Part shown: positions 21,316-32,050 of the stretch, piece by piece
Layout of the letters: each line of letters starts with the position of its first letter
Numbering within the stretch: position 1 is the stretch's first letter
Assembly: GCA_024811115.1 (NCBI GenBank)
Contig: JAKOGH010000885.1
Coordinates: 1-57,773 of the forward strand
Direction of reading: 5' to 3'
Length of the DNA stretch: 57,773 nucleotides
DNA from: Terana coerulea
Lineage: Eukaryota; Basidiomycota; Agaricomycetes; Polyporales; Phanerochaetaceae
Program-made: the position numbers and the translations under genes
The notes under the pieces: model-generated
The model's input: only the letters and a program-made list of their open reading frames with translations
What the model was told of the DNA's origin: nothing
Database searches by the model: none

Positions 21316-21960
21316 GTGTTTTATGTTAAGTAATATGCTTTGGGTAATGGTATGAGTTTATTCTGTCCGCTCACGGGAAGAAGTAGTCTTGAGCAGTTTG
21401 ACATAGCGCCCGGTGGGTTCGCTTGACGCCCTCACATGGATCACGTGCAGTCAGCCTCCCCGCGTATGTAGGGCCGCTACAGCGCGTTGGTCGCGTATAG
21501 AAATTCCTGGTGACTCATATGCTTGTAAGGGATAAGCAAGAGCCTCTGTGCGATGTCTTAAACTATGTACATGCATTTACTGTGAAATAATCTGTTTAAT
21601 TTGCTGGTTAAGTCAAGCTGTCAGTGGAGAACAAGCTTCAAGTCACAAAAAACAGCATCTACAGGTTTGCAGTCTGTCGCACCAGGGCAGAAGGTATTAT
21701 TTTGCCAGCTGGTGGTCAGAAGCAACAGCCTGACTGTAACGTGACTGGAGGTAAGCACAGCGAAAGGAGCGCTATGAACCAGGGTGAAAGAACTGGTACG
21801 GTGAGCTTCGTAACATGTATATGCATGTATGGATTTTTTTCGCCCTTCACAAAGTCTTCAGTACTTGTCACGACGGAGCGGGGGTGGTGCTCGCGAGCAC
21901 GAGCCTGAGAGCTTGGCTGCCGCGGTGGGCGTCTATTTCCCGATTTGGACGAATTGCGAA
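21316..21960. other. intergenic downstream of the low-complexity gene
   Basis: Probable 3' UTR, then unremarkable sequence with no conserved open frame. Confidence 0.4.
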
Positions 21961-21967
21961 CCCCCAC

Positions 21968-22303
21968 CAGCGTTGTGCGAGTCAGTGACTAGCCACTGAC
22001 TAATAGTCAGATAGTCACAGTTTTCTGACTGAGACGCGTTGACTGTGACTTTGACTGAAGGTTCTTCGGGTCCTGGCGCGGAGATTTCCGTCAGCCAATC
22101 ACAATTCTCAGTCAGACACAGGACTACGAATACCCCTGCGTGAGAACCTTTTCAGCGTCTCCGCAGAGTTTGCATTTCAGCCGTGCCGGGTTACCATTTT
22201 GGGCGACCAGTCATTGACTGAAATCAAGTCAGTGATGGGTCACTGACTAGACGCATAGTCAATGACTTGACTCTCTGACCGAGTCATTGACTGGCCAACG
22301 CTG
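21968..22303. mobile_element. hAT-like MITE with 7-bp target-site duplication
   Basis: The element starts CAGCGTTGTGCGAGTCAGTG and its right end, reverse-complemented, reads CAGCGTTGGCCAGTCAATG. It is flanked by a perfect direct repeat CCCCCAC (21961-21967 and 22304-22310). At 336 bp it has no coding capacity. Both halves are packed with TGACT/AGTCA motifs, about 20 in all. The CAG-type terminus and subterminal repeats suggest hAT, although hAT duplications are normally 8 bp. Confidence 0.8.
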
Positions 22304-22310
22304 CCCCCAC

Positions 22311-22814
22311 AACCGCTCGCGTCTTGATGCAGACTAAGAGGCCAGTATCAGGATCGACTGTCATCCTATACTCCCTCGGTCTATTAGTCAGCTACGGAGA
22401 CTAGGGAAGAAGAGGTTACGGCTGAGTCGCTGCGTCTTGGTGTGTACCGCTTGTCGCGTGAGGACGCTACCAATATTTTGAGAATGGTTGGAAAGCTGCG
22501 CCTACAGATCTATGCATTTCAAATCTTCAAATAGCGGATATCACCGACGAGGGCCGAACGCTATCACCAGTTGTGATGTCGCTCGTTGGAGGACAGAAAG
22601 AGTTGACAAGAACGTATTCAGGATGTCCGTGCTTTACAGGTGCGGTCAGTCAATCGACAGAAACGTGAGGTCAGTGAGTCCATGTACGTATGGCATTCCA
22701 ATGTCCGACTCGCAGTCGACTGGCCCGCGGAGCCTATGAGGCCTAGCGCCCAAGGTTCAACCGATACTACCCAAGTCACTCAAGCAGGTTCAACCGTACT
22801 GTATAACGCCAACT
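22311..22814. other. intergenic upstream of kinase copy 1; duplicated unit begins near 22727
   Basis: From about 22727 (GGAGCCTATGAGGCCTAGCG) the sequence matches 26736 onward, marking the left edge of the tandem duplication. Before that I see no gene. Confidence 0.4.
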
Positions 22815-23948
22815 ATGCCCGGTCTTGATCAACATTCCAGTACTGTTATGGTGAGTTCCCTGTCCTAATTTTTCCCGAGACGCGTTTTAAGCATTTTTGT
22901 AGGCTAGCAACGCCATCGCCAGCGTCGTTATCCCGGCCCATGCATCGAATAGCTCCTGCCCACCGCTAACCTTCTCAAAGGCGGTCAGCTTACCGAACAT
23001 CCCGCTCGTATGTCCAAGAGGCGGTCCGAAAAATCCTGCGTACAACGGCACCGTGCCGCCGCCTCGCCCAGCTGTGAAGCTTCCGCCACCAGGTGACCTG
23101 GTCATGCAGCTCCGCCTTGGAGAAAAGATTGGAGGCGGCGGCTCCGGCGTGGTATACGAAGCGTTCTTTTCAAGCGATGTCCCGTCGAGTAGTTTGTATA
23201 TACCTCCTCTCGTTGCTAAGATTTCATACCGGAAACGTGCGCAGCTGCTCGCACATGACGCTTGATACTACGACGCGATGCAGGCGTTGCAAGGGGTCTC
23301 AATTCCACGCTGTTTCGGATACTTCACCGCCGAAGTCCCTGAAGGATCGTCTCTGGTGTGCAGTACGGAGACGTCATGCAGCGAGCCTGCCGTCGTAGAT
23401 CTCACCTTTTCCGACGAGGATGACACCATATATGAAGACTACTACATACCCGAGGGGGAAGATTCCGAGCTGTTGGAGCCGTACGAGGCACACTGCAAGG
23501 CCGCGAGTCCCATAACGGACACAACCGTTTCCATTTTACTCTTGGAGCGACTTGGAGCGCATCTTCCCTTGGGCGAAGACCTTCCGCGGAGTCTGCTGTG
23601 AGCTTGCAGACTCATAAATATTGGCTTGTTTTCTAGTCACTAACCATTCTTTGTGTCTATTTTAGAGACGATGTTTACGCCGTTTTTGCGGATATATTCC
23701 ACATGCGAGTCTACCCCGGCGACATACGCTACGCCAATATCATGAGTGCGCCGACTTCTCCACCTGGGCTACCGGGTCTTGTGTGCCCTGTGCATAAGAA
23801 GGTGCACGAGTGGCGGATCATAGATTTCGATCGTGCGCAAGAGACACTCATCGTTGAAGAATATCAGGCCTGCATGGCCAACAGCTGGTTGGATGGCCTG
23901 TTGCAGAACCTACCGTGCGGTTATTATATCGATCCTGAGTTCATCTAG
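22815..23948 (+). pseudogene. protein-kinase-like gene, copy 1, with a nonsense codon
   Basis: Three exons: MPGLDQHSSTVM (22815-22850), 22903 to about 23597, and about 23665-23948. Kinase-like features: the Gly-rich loop GEKIGGGGSGVVYEA, the Lys motif PPLVAKISYRKR, FGYFTAEVPEG, the leader LLLERLGAHLPLGEDLPRS, the catalytic-loop equivalent DIRYANI (the usual His before Asp is replaced: PGDIRYAN), and DFDRA in place of DFG. A TGA at 23263-23265 replaces the Trp codon that the second copy keeps (TTGATAC against TTGGTAC). Otherwise the frame is open. About 330 residues if read through. Catalytic ability of the family is unclear. Confidence 0.8.
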
Positions 23949-24489
23949 GCTGGGGATACCCTTGTGACTCTTGTTGTCGTCGTCAGATGCAGCTCCGCCT
24001 GTAAGACTTGCGTGTTGTACCAGAACTAGCACAGTACCTGTAATTTTCAACTGAATCATGTATGATGCCCGGTCACCCGTATTTGAGTTCTGTGTCATTA
24101 CGAAAAACAGCAGATACTGTCCACCTTCGTTCTCCATCGCACCGAGGGCTCAAAGTGCTTATAACGTATTCAGGTCACATCTGCCTGTCGACGTTCAGCC
24201 GAGTCAAAGTCTCGATTTTTTTTACTGCTCAAGGACAGTAGACGGTGAACTGCGGAATCAGGAGAGGGTTTGCGAGGGTAAAGTCCGTATGTCCGTTGTG
24301 ATATAAGCGTCCAAAATAAGATGTAAGCTACTGGTTACAAGTATGCAGTACAGGATTCATTAGTAAGCGCTATTATAACTATCATTGAATAGTATTGTCT
24401 GTCAACGATGTCCGCAAATCATTCGAGATGATCTGTAGAAAAATGCCATCAGCACCAGTATTCAGATCAAGGAGGGCAAGAGCAACGCA
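23949..24489. other. intergenic between kinase copy 1 and secreted-protein copy 1
   Basis: 3' flanks of two convergent genes. Collinear with 27996-28645 apart from the indels noted for the unit. No separate gene is supported. Confidence 0.5.
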
Positions 24490-25206
24490 CTAGAGGCCCA
24501 GAATGCCGAGGAGGCCGGCGAGGCCCGGGAGACCACTGAGGGCACCGAGGATACCGCCAAGAAGGGGTTGAGAGCAGCGAGGAGGCCCGAAAGCAGCGCC
24601 TGGACGAGACGAAGGACGTCACGCAGCAACAGGCCGAGGTCGGTGCCAATGTTGGTCAGAATGGGGACGAGCGAGCCGTTGGCACCAGCGGCGTTGGTGA
24701 TGTTCTGGATGGCGGTGACAAGTGTCTGTATAGATCCAAAGTGAATAACTGTGCAATGCGTGGGGAGGCGGTGACGTACGGTGATGAGGTTAGCGAGGAG
24801 CGTGGCCAGGTCGCCGGTTGAGATCTGGCCACCGCCCGGTGCAGCGAGGATGGTAGCAGCGGATTGGCCGTTGAGGCCCTGGACCTGGCTGCGAGCATTG
24901 CTCAGGATGCTCTGGATATTCGAGGTGATAGGGGCGACGGTGTCGGTGGTGGCATTGGCGGACGTGATGGAGTCTGTAAAGTGCACAAGTTGAAGACATA
25001 CGGTATTGGCAGGGAAAATACAAAGACATACTGAGTTGAGCAACAGGGGCGGCGAGCTGGTTGGTCACGTCGGTGATAATCGACGCAATGCCTGCCGGAG
25101 CATCCTGACGAGCGATGACCTTGGTGTCAGCGAGCGGGGAGGCGGAGACGGAGACGGCGCCGAAGGCGAGGGTGGCGAGAGTGGCGAAAGACTTGAAGAA
25201 GAGCAT
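24490..25206 (-). CDS. secreted Ala/Leu-rich protein, copy 1 (C-terminal frameshift)
   Basis: Start ATG at 25206 opens a signal peptide (MLFFKSFATLATLAFGAVSV, then SASP). The mature part follows: VIARQDAPAGIASIITDV, NQLAAPVAQL, then after an intron (about 24975-25032) NATTDTVAPITSNIQSILSN and QSAATILAAPGGGQISTGDL, then after a second intron (about 24727-24780) TLVTAIQNITNAAGANGSLV and LLLRDVLRLVQALLSGLLA. It belongs to the same family as copies 2 and 3. The C-run at 24564-24567 is four long against five in copy 2; the shift replaces a Gly/Leu-rich tail (ending ILGL, stop 24490) with an unrelated tail ending at 24462. Function unknown; small secreted agaric proteins of this kind are common. 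No hydrophobin Cys pattern is present. Confidence 0.75.
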
Positions 25207-26735
25207 TTTGTTACGAGCGAGTAGATTGAGTGGGTGGGAGGTGTTAGAGGAGAGAGAAGCTGGTGAGGCTGTTGGTGAGGACTTACAGCCCAAGTCATGT
25301 CTGGTATTTATACAGCTGCGAGTACACCTGAAGACGTCACCGCGTCCCACCGACGTTGACAAGTGTCACAAGCAGTGCACGAATATCGCGGATAATATTG
25401 ACCCGTCGAAGTGTGGATGTGGAACTCCTTGCAAGATCACTGGAGAAAGGTTGCATGGCGACACGCTCCGCTGGGTCCGGCGGGGAGCAAAAGGCGCATC
25501 AACCGTGAAGCTTTAGGGTAGTAACTTCTGAAGCGCAAAAGAAGGGTTCTTGCGAACGCAGCAGACGAACGTCGAGGCCCTCTCATTCCACTGCCCAGAC
25601 TCGCATATGTTTCTGTTCTCTACGCCGTTCAGTGCAAGACATTCGGGCATTCGCAGGTCTTGGAACTTACGGCTGAGCTCGAAATAACAAGCCACGTGCG
25701 AATCCCTGGACAAAAAGGCCCCACCCGGCTTCTCCCAAACATGGTGGCGCAAACACCGTGGGCGGGGTGCCCAGCACAGCACGGGCATAGGGCTCGGGGG
25801 CGCAACGGGGATGTACCAGCCCCGAGCCCCGTACCAACCATTCAGAAGGAGCCGCAGACCGAAGCGCGCTGGAATGTCTGGGTAGCGCCAGGCAGTGCCT
25901 GGATCTGCGGGGCCGGTGGGGGTGGCGTGGTTCTCTGGAGGAGCATCAGCTTGGCCAGAAACAAAACTGAATTGGGGTGTTGTTCCGTGTCTGACAGAAA
26001 CTGCCCGCTCGTTGCCACGGTCTCCCGCAGCGCACTGGCACATTCAGGAGCTAGGTGGCGCGCCGGATATTCGATGTTGATGTCTGCGAGTGCGACCGAA
26101 CCTTGGCTGGCGAAGAATCGCGCTATTGGCTGCGCGTAGCTAAAACCGCGAGCCAATTCGGATTGTGTTCACCAGCAGGAGGGAAGTACTACGTCCACCA
26201 GCCAGAAGAAAGTACTTTGGACACGGCGATGAGACAGGGCGCTGGCGAGTCGATTCTTGTTACGGGCCCGCTCGCCTCAAACATCTTACGCCGACAGGGG
26301 TGTACCATGCAGCACTGTGGGATCACTGGCGTTATTGCGGTGAGATTTCGTTCCGTGCTGTAAGCCTGTAAGCAGACGTAAGAACATGAGGTAGTAGGCT
26401 TACCTGAGCATACACAAGCCATCGCAAAAACAAAACATGAAGGCGTGAACGAACCATTCGTCACACGCCTCCAAAAGAAGCGCAACGGTTTCGAGGCGCA
26501 TTTGATCCGACTGCTCCTTTTATGGAAGGTGTAGTAGTCACTACGTGAGTCAGATTAAGCACGCTTTCTCATGACTGGCAGTTGCTCATGAGAATACATA
26601 TAAGATTCTTACACAGCTGTGCTTATTTTCCGCACTCTGGTGTTTGTAAATTAGTGGAATGTTCTGTGAATGAAGAACGCAGCTTGAGGGATCCTGGAAT
26701 CGTACGATTTGGCGTCTACACAAACAAGACCAAAG
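25207..26735. other. long intergenic tract of unit 1
   Basis: Collinear with 29366-30862. It starts with the promoter of the secreted-protein gene (a GGTATTTATAC TATA-like element near 25305). Open frames such as 25513-26043 (minus) are not kept in unit 2, where the same stretch shifts frame, so I do not call a gene. It may hold a non-coding transcript, but nothing shows that. Confidence 0.5.
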
Positions 26736-26864
26736 GAGCCCATAAGGCCTAGCGCCCGAGGGTCAATCCAGGTTCAACCATGTTTAACATGGACGTCATC
26801 TATAAATGAAAGCTCTTCGTTCACTTAACCGACTCGGAGACGTCTTCATCCTATAAAGCCAGCC

Positions 26865-27995
26865 ATGTCCGGTCTTGACCCACATTCCAGTGCTGTCATA
26901 GTGAGTTCTCTGTCGTAGTTTCGTCCGAGACACATTAATTTCAAGCATTTCTGTAGGCTAGCAACGCCGTCGCCAGTGTCGTTCTTCCGGCTCGTTCAGC
27001 AAGTGACTCCTGTTCACCGCTGACCTTTTCAAAGGCGGTCGGTTTGCCCAACGTCCCGCTTGTATTTATAAAAGGCGGTTCAAATCATCTTGTGTACACA
27101 GGCACCGTGCCGCCTCCTCGCCCAGTCGTGAAGCTTCCGCCACCAGGTGACCTGGTCATGCAGCTACGTCTCAGGGAGAAAATTGGACGCGGCGGCTCCG
27201 GCGTGGTATACGAAGCTTTCTTGTCAAGAAATGTCCCGTCGACTGGTTTATCTATACCTCCCCTCGTTGCCAAGATTTCCTACCGGAAACGCGCGCAGCT
27301 GCTCGCACACGATGCTTGGTACTACGATGCGATGCAGGCGTTGCAAGGGATCTCAGTCGCACGCTGTTTTGGATACTTCACCGCCGAAGTCCCTGAAGGG
27401 ACGTCTCTGCTTCGTAGCGCGGAGACGCTAGACAGCGAGCACAGAGCCGTGGATCTCACCTTTCCCCGCAAGGACGACACCAGAGGACTACGATGTACCA
27501 GAGGGGCAAAAATCTGAGTTGCTGGAGCCGTACGAGGCACACTGCAAGGCCGCAAGCCCCATAACGGACAAGACCGTGTCCATCTTACTCCTTGAACGAC
27601 TTGGGAAACATCTTCCTTTGGGTGAAGACCTTCCGCGAAGTCTCATGTGAGTTTACAGGCTCCTCTTGGCCCGTATTTTATTTTTCGACCAGTCTTTTAT
27701 GTCGATTTCCAGAGACGATGTTTACGCCGTATATGCCGATGTCTTCCACATGCGAGTCTACCCCAACGACATACGTTACGCCAACATCATCAGTGCGCCG
27801 ACTTCTCCGCCTGGGCTACCAGGTCTTGTGTGCCCCGTTTATAAGAAAGTGCACGAGTGGCGGATCATAGATTTCGATCGAGCACGAGAGACACTCACAG
27901 TTGAAGAATATCAGACCTGGATGGCCAACAGCTGGTTGGACGACCTGTTGGAGAACCTACCGTACGGTTATTATATCGATCCTGAGCTCATCTAG
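26865..27995 (+). pseudogene. protein-kinase-like gene, copy 2, with a frameshift
   Basis: Start MSGLDPHSSAVI at 26865; exons as in copy 1, with introns near 26901-26956 and 27646-27711. It keeps the Gly loop REKIGRGGSGVVYEA, PPLVAKISYRKR, the Trp codon lost in copy 1 (HDAWYYDAMQALQG), DIRYANI and DFDRA. Near 27480-27485 five bases present in copy 1 (TATAT after ACCA) are missing, so the frame passes to a TGA at 27515-27517. The 3' part (LLEPYEAHCKAASPITD to GYYIDPELI) is otherwise well kept and open. The two copies are thus disabled by different lesions. Confidence 0.8.
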
Positions 27996-28645
27996 GCTGG
28001 GATACCCTTGCGACTCTTGTTGTCGTTATCGCCGGTGGCCCTGCCTGTAAAACTTAGAGGCCGCCCTGTATCATTACGAAAAAAGCAAATACTGTCCACC
28101 TTCGGTCTCATCTCACCGAGGGTCCAAAGTACTTATAACCTACGCGTTGCGTACCACTACAACCTCTATCATCAGTTGCTCAGACGTGTCCGTCATCAGC
28201 CACCGCTAACAGTCAACCCCGACTGCTGTCATCTCCAACCTCGACCATGCATGGATAGCCCATACGTTGGGCACGGCGCATACACCAGTGTTGGTGAAGC
28301 AGTGTCAATTGCAACACCTCTAATCAGGTCACACCTGCCCATCGACGTTCAACCGAGTCAAATTCTCGATTTGTTTTTGCTACTCAAAAGGGGTACGCGG
28401 CGAACTGCGGAAGCAGGAGAGGGTTTGCGAGGGTAAAGCCCGTATGTCCGTTATGATATAAGCGTCCAAAAATAAGATGTAAGCTACTAGTTACAGGTAT
28501 GCAGTACAGGATTCAGTAGTAAGCGCTATTATAACTATCACTGAGTAGTGTTGTCCGTCAACGATGTCCGCAAATCATTCGAGATGATCTGTAGAACGGT
28601 GTCATCAGCGCCAGCGTTCAAACCAGGGAGGGTAAGGGCAACGCA
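27996..28645. other. intergenic between kinase copy 2 and secreted-protein copy 2
   Basis: Contains a ~175-bp tract (about 28150-28325) absent from unit 1, bounded by related ACCTCTATCATCAG and ACCTCTAATCAG, which suggests repeat-mediated deletion in unit 1. The open frame across 28008-28436 is not conserved. Confidence 0.5.
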
Positions 28646-29365
28646 CTAGAGGCCGAGGGCACCGAGAATGCCACTGAGGCCGAGGCCGCTGAGCGAGCCG
28701 AGAATGCCGCCAAGAAGGGGGTTGAGGGCAGCGACGAGGCCTGACAGCAGCGCCTGGACGAGACGAAGGACGTCTTGCAGCAGCAAGCCGAGGTCGGTGC
28801 CAATGCTGGTCAGGATGGGGACGAGCGAGCCGTTCGCACCAGCGGCGTTGGTGACGTTCTGGATGGCGGTCACAAGAGTCTGTATGAACTCAACATGAGC
28901 AAGCGTGTAACGCGCAAGCGATGAAGCGGTGACGAACGGTGATGAGGTTAGCGAGGAGCGTGGCAAGGTCGCCGGTGGAGATCTGACCGCCGGTGGGTGC
29001 GGCGAGAATGGTAGCAGCGGATTGGCCGTTGAGCGCCCTGGACCTGGCTGCGCGCATTGCTCAGGATGCTTTGGATGTTTGAGGTGATGGGGGCGACAGT
29101 GTCGGTGGTGGCGTTGGCGGACGTGATAGAGTCTGTAAAGTGCACAAGTTAAATACACGGCATTGGCAGGGAAAATGCAGAAGCTTACTGAGCTGGGCGA
29201 CAGGAGCAGCGAGCTGGTTGGTCACGTCGGTGATGATCGACGCAATACCTGCCGGGGCATCCTGACGAACGACGACGTTGGTGTCAGCGATCGGGGAGGC
29301 AGAGACGGAGACGGCGCCCCGAAGGCGAGGGTGGCGAGGGTGGCGAAGGACTTGAAGAAGAGCAT
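28646..29365 (-). pseudogene. secreted Ala/Leu-rich protein, copy 2, frames broken
   Basis: Same exon layout as copy 1. The start ATG at 29365 is followed by FFKSFATLATLAF, but two extra G's near 29316-29319 shift the frame inside the signal peptide. A further extra base near 29033 (GGCGCTC against GGCCTC in copy 1) shifts the second exon. The last exon, TLVTAIQNVTNAAGANGSLV to a Gly/Leu tail ending ALGL and TAG at 28646-28648, is intact and shows the family's expected C-terminus. Confidence 0.75.
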
Positions 29366-31040
29366 GTCGTTACAGGCGAGTGGGTTGAGTGTGTGAAAGG
29401 TACTGGAAGGAGAGAAGCTGGTGAGGCTGTTGGTGAGGACTTACAGCCCAAGTCATGTCTAGTATTTATACCAACTGCGAGTACACCTGAAGACGTCACC
29501 GCGTCCCACCGACGTCGACAAGTGTCGCGAGCAGTGCACGAATATCGCGGATGGAATTGACCCGTCGACGTGTGGGTGTGGAACTCCTTACGAGAAGGTT
29601 GGAGAAAGGTTGCGTGGCGACGCGCTCCACAGGGCTCGGCGGGGCGCAAGAGCGCATCAACCACGAAGCTTTAGGGTAGTCACTTCTGAGGCAGAGAAGA
29701 ACGGTGCTTGAGAAGGTGGGAGACCAAGGTTGAAGCCCGTTCATTCCGCTGCCTAGACTCGCATATGTGTCTGTTCTCAAACAGTGTTCAGTCCAAGATA
29801 TTCGGGCGTTCGCAGATGGCAGAACTCACGGTGGGCTCAAAATAACAAACCACGTGCGAATCCCTGGGCAAACCAGCCCCACCCAGATCCTCCAAAACAC
29901 GGTGGTGCAATGACCCTGCGCGGGGTGCCTAGCACAGCACGGGCAAGGGCTCAGGGGTGTACCAACCTTGCACCAACCATTCAGAAGCAGCCACCGACCG
30001 AAAGCGCGCTGGAATGTCCGGGGAGCGCCAGGCAGTGCCTGGATTCTGCGGGGCCGGTGGGTGGGTGGCGTGGTTCTCTGGAGGAGCATCAGGCTGGCCT
30101 GAAAAAAAACTGAATTGGGGGGCTGTTCCGTGGCAGACAGAAACTGCCCGCTCGTTGCCACGGCCTATCGCGGCACGCTGGCGCATCCGGGAGCTAGGTG
30201 GCGCACGGAATATCGACTGATGATGTCCGCGAGTACGACCGGACTTTGGCTGGCGAAGGATCTCGCCATTGGCTGCGCAGGCAAACCCGCGACCCGGTGT
30301 TCGAGATCACCAACCGTAAGGAAGCATGTACGTCAGACTCGGCGATGAGACGGGACGTTGGAGAGCCGGTTCTTGTTACGGACCCGCCCGTCTCAAACAT
30401 CTTGCGCCGACAGGTGTGCGGATGCCATGCAGCACTGCGGGATCACCGGCGTTATTGCGGTGGGACTGGGCACTGCGAGAACGTGTGGTAGGAGGCTTAC
30501 CTGGGCATACACATGTCATCGCGAAAACAAAACATGACGGCGTGAGCTAACCGTTCGTCACTCACCTCCAAAAGAAGCGCAACGGCAACGCAACGGTTTC
30601 GAGGCGCATTTGATCCGACTGCGTGACCTTATATGGAAGGCGTAGTAGTCGCCGATCAGTACGCCACCAAGGCTCAAGCCCTCTTATGCACGCTCGCTCA
30701 TCAGTGTCTGAGTATACACACAAAGCTATAACACACAAGTGCACTGGTACGTTAATGCGTCATGGAGTCTGTAAACTTACTACGGTGGAATGTTGTGAAC
30801 GAAGAACGCAACTTGATTGCAACCTGGGATTTGGCGCCTACACAAACAAGACCAAAGAGACTGAGCAAATCGGGAATCTGGGATCTCTTTCGGGATCTTC
30901 TCGTGCAAGCAACACTCACGCGACACAGAGAATATGTCTAGCTTCTGGCCTTCTTTTGTAGGCCTTCGCGAAGGTACGAATATGTCATTACTTCTCAGCT
31001 ACCCTTTCTGACACGTCGGTACCGACAGGAAACCGCTGCG
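29366..31040. other. intergenic tract of unit 2 and the junction beyond it
   Basis: To about 30862 this mirrors 25207-26735. Past the junction lies the upstream region of the 31,041 gene. A short open frame beginning MSSFWPSFVGL at about 30937 could be an upstream exon, but its splice phase to 31041 gives a stop, so I left it out. Confidence 0.4.
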
Positions 31041-31535
31041 ATGGCTGCGGACTCATCGCCTATTGGTATGTTCTGTATTCAAGTATGTTGCATACTCCGA
31101 GTTTTGGGATCTATTGGGCTGTAGATTGCTAACATTTTGTCAGATAATGATTATGAAAAGTGTGCACAAAACGCCGCATACAAACCCATCGAACCCGTGC
31201 CTAGCGGACTGAAGCCACAAGGTACCTGGTCGTCCTTCCTGTCACCTCCTGCTACTCACCCGACTCCTTCTAGCTACTGCCCATGTCAGTAGAGCATCAT
31301 GGGATACCACGAACCAACCAGCAAACGTGTCTCAAGATGCTACACGTGACCCTCCGCTCTCGCTGCTCTCAGCTTCGGAGGGAGGAGGAGATAGGAATCG
31401 ACGCGTTGGGCCGCCTTCGAGAGGACGCAGTGCACGGAGGCCAGCAGCAAGGTACGTCGCCTCCAAGAATGTAAGAGCACCGTCTCGCGGCCTGCCATCC
31501 CGCATTCTTTGCCTTGCAGCAGTATTCCTAACTAA
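31041..31535 (+). CDS. small hypothetical protein, four exons
   Basis: No known domain. The model is ATG 31041-31065 (MAADSSPI), 31144-31221 (DNDYEKCAQNAAYKPIEP to GLKPQ), 31274-31451 (ATAHVSRASWDTTNQ to RSARRPAA), and 31520-31535 (SSIPN stop). All three introns have GT/AG ends with good donors (GTATGT, GTACCT, GTACGT) and phases agree. The product is about 100 residues, hydrophilic, Arg/Ser-rich at the C-terminus. Partial relatives lie at 19297-19520 and 34145-34372, where the block SQDATxDPPxSL recurs. The existence of relatives argues that it was once a real gene; present function is unknown. Confidence 0.45.
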
Positions 31536-32050
31536 CTTACCGATATATCGAAGCTACTGCGCCGCTCCTTTGTGGCGCAATAGTTATGACAGATGGCTTC
31601 GTTAGCATGCTGGCTGTCACAAGGGTGCCTAAAAGGGAAGCCCGCGTATTGCTTCAATCACCTTCGCCCACGTTTGCCCATTACTCTGCCACGTACAGAT
31701 GTTCCGCGAGGTAGGATAGCACCGTAACAGCATGCGTATATGAAGAAGCTTCATTTGCTACTACAAGGTCACAAGAACAGTACACGGCAAAGTACGGAAA
31801 GAGAAATACAGGGTCTGCAAAGGTTAAGTTCTTTATGTCTGTTATATGAGAGTTCAGAGAAAATGTAACCTGCGAGCCAGGTTACACATATTCAGTACAG
31901 CGTTCAACAGTAACCGTTCGGATAACTATTAACGATTCGTATCACACAAGCAAACTTCGCATGCAATTCGAGCTATTAGCAGTCTGTAGCATGCTACCAG
32001 TACCAGTTCGAGGCAAGAAAAGAGAGAGTAACGCACCTAGATTGCTCAGC
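31536..32050. other. intergenic before secreted-protein copy 3
   Basis: About 31555-31690 matches 33935-34085 (block GGCTTCGT(T/C)AGCATGCTG). About 31790-31930 is a divergent version of the flank at 28390-28530, showing that this copy derives from the same unit. No gene is seen. Confidence 0.45.

Larger units (their letters stand above)
22727..26735. repeat. tandem segmental duplication, unit 1 (kinase-like + secreted protein)
   Basis: Unit 1 is collinear with 26736-30862 from a GGCCTAGCGCCC block at the left edge to ACAAACAAGACCAAAGGAG at the right edge. Both carry a plus-strand kinase-like gene, a minus-strand secreted-protein gene and the same long intergenic tract. Gaps: unit 1 lacks about 175 bp present at roughly 28150-28325, and has about 80 bp near 24020-24100 that unit 2 lacks. 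Confidence 0.85.
26736..30862. repeat. tandem segmental duplication, unit 2
   Basis: Direct repeat of 22727-26735, adjacent to it without spacer. Gene order and strands are the same. Frequent substitutions and small indels between the units show that the duplication is not recent. Confidence 0.85.

Noticed and set aside
21961..22310. Array of transcription-factor sites as a native enhancer
   Set aside because: The terminal inverted repeats and exact 7-bp target duplication show that the motif cluster came with a mobile element.
25513..26043. 176-residue minus-strand open frame in the long intergenic tract of duplication unit 1
   Set aside because: The matching tract of unit 2 shifts frame several times (for example near 29960), so selection has not kept it as a protein.
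30937..31040. Upstream exon MSSFWPSFVGLRE for the small gene at 31041
   Set aside because: The donor phase joins to a frame that meets a stop in the next exon; the start at 31041 gives a consistent model.
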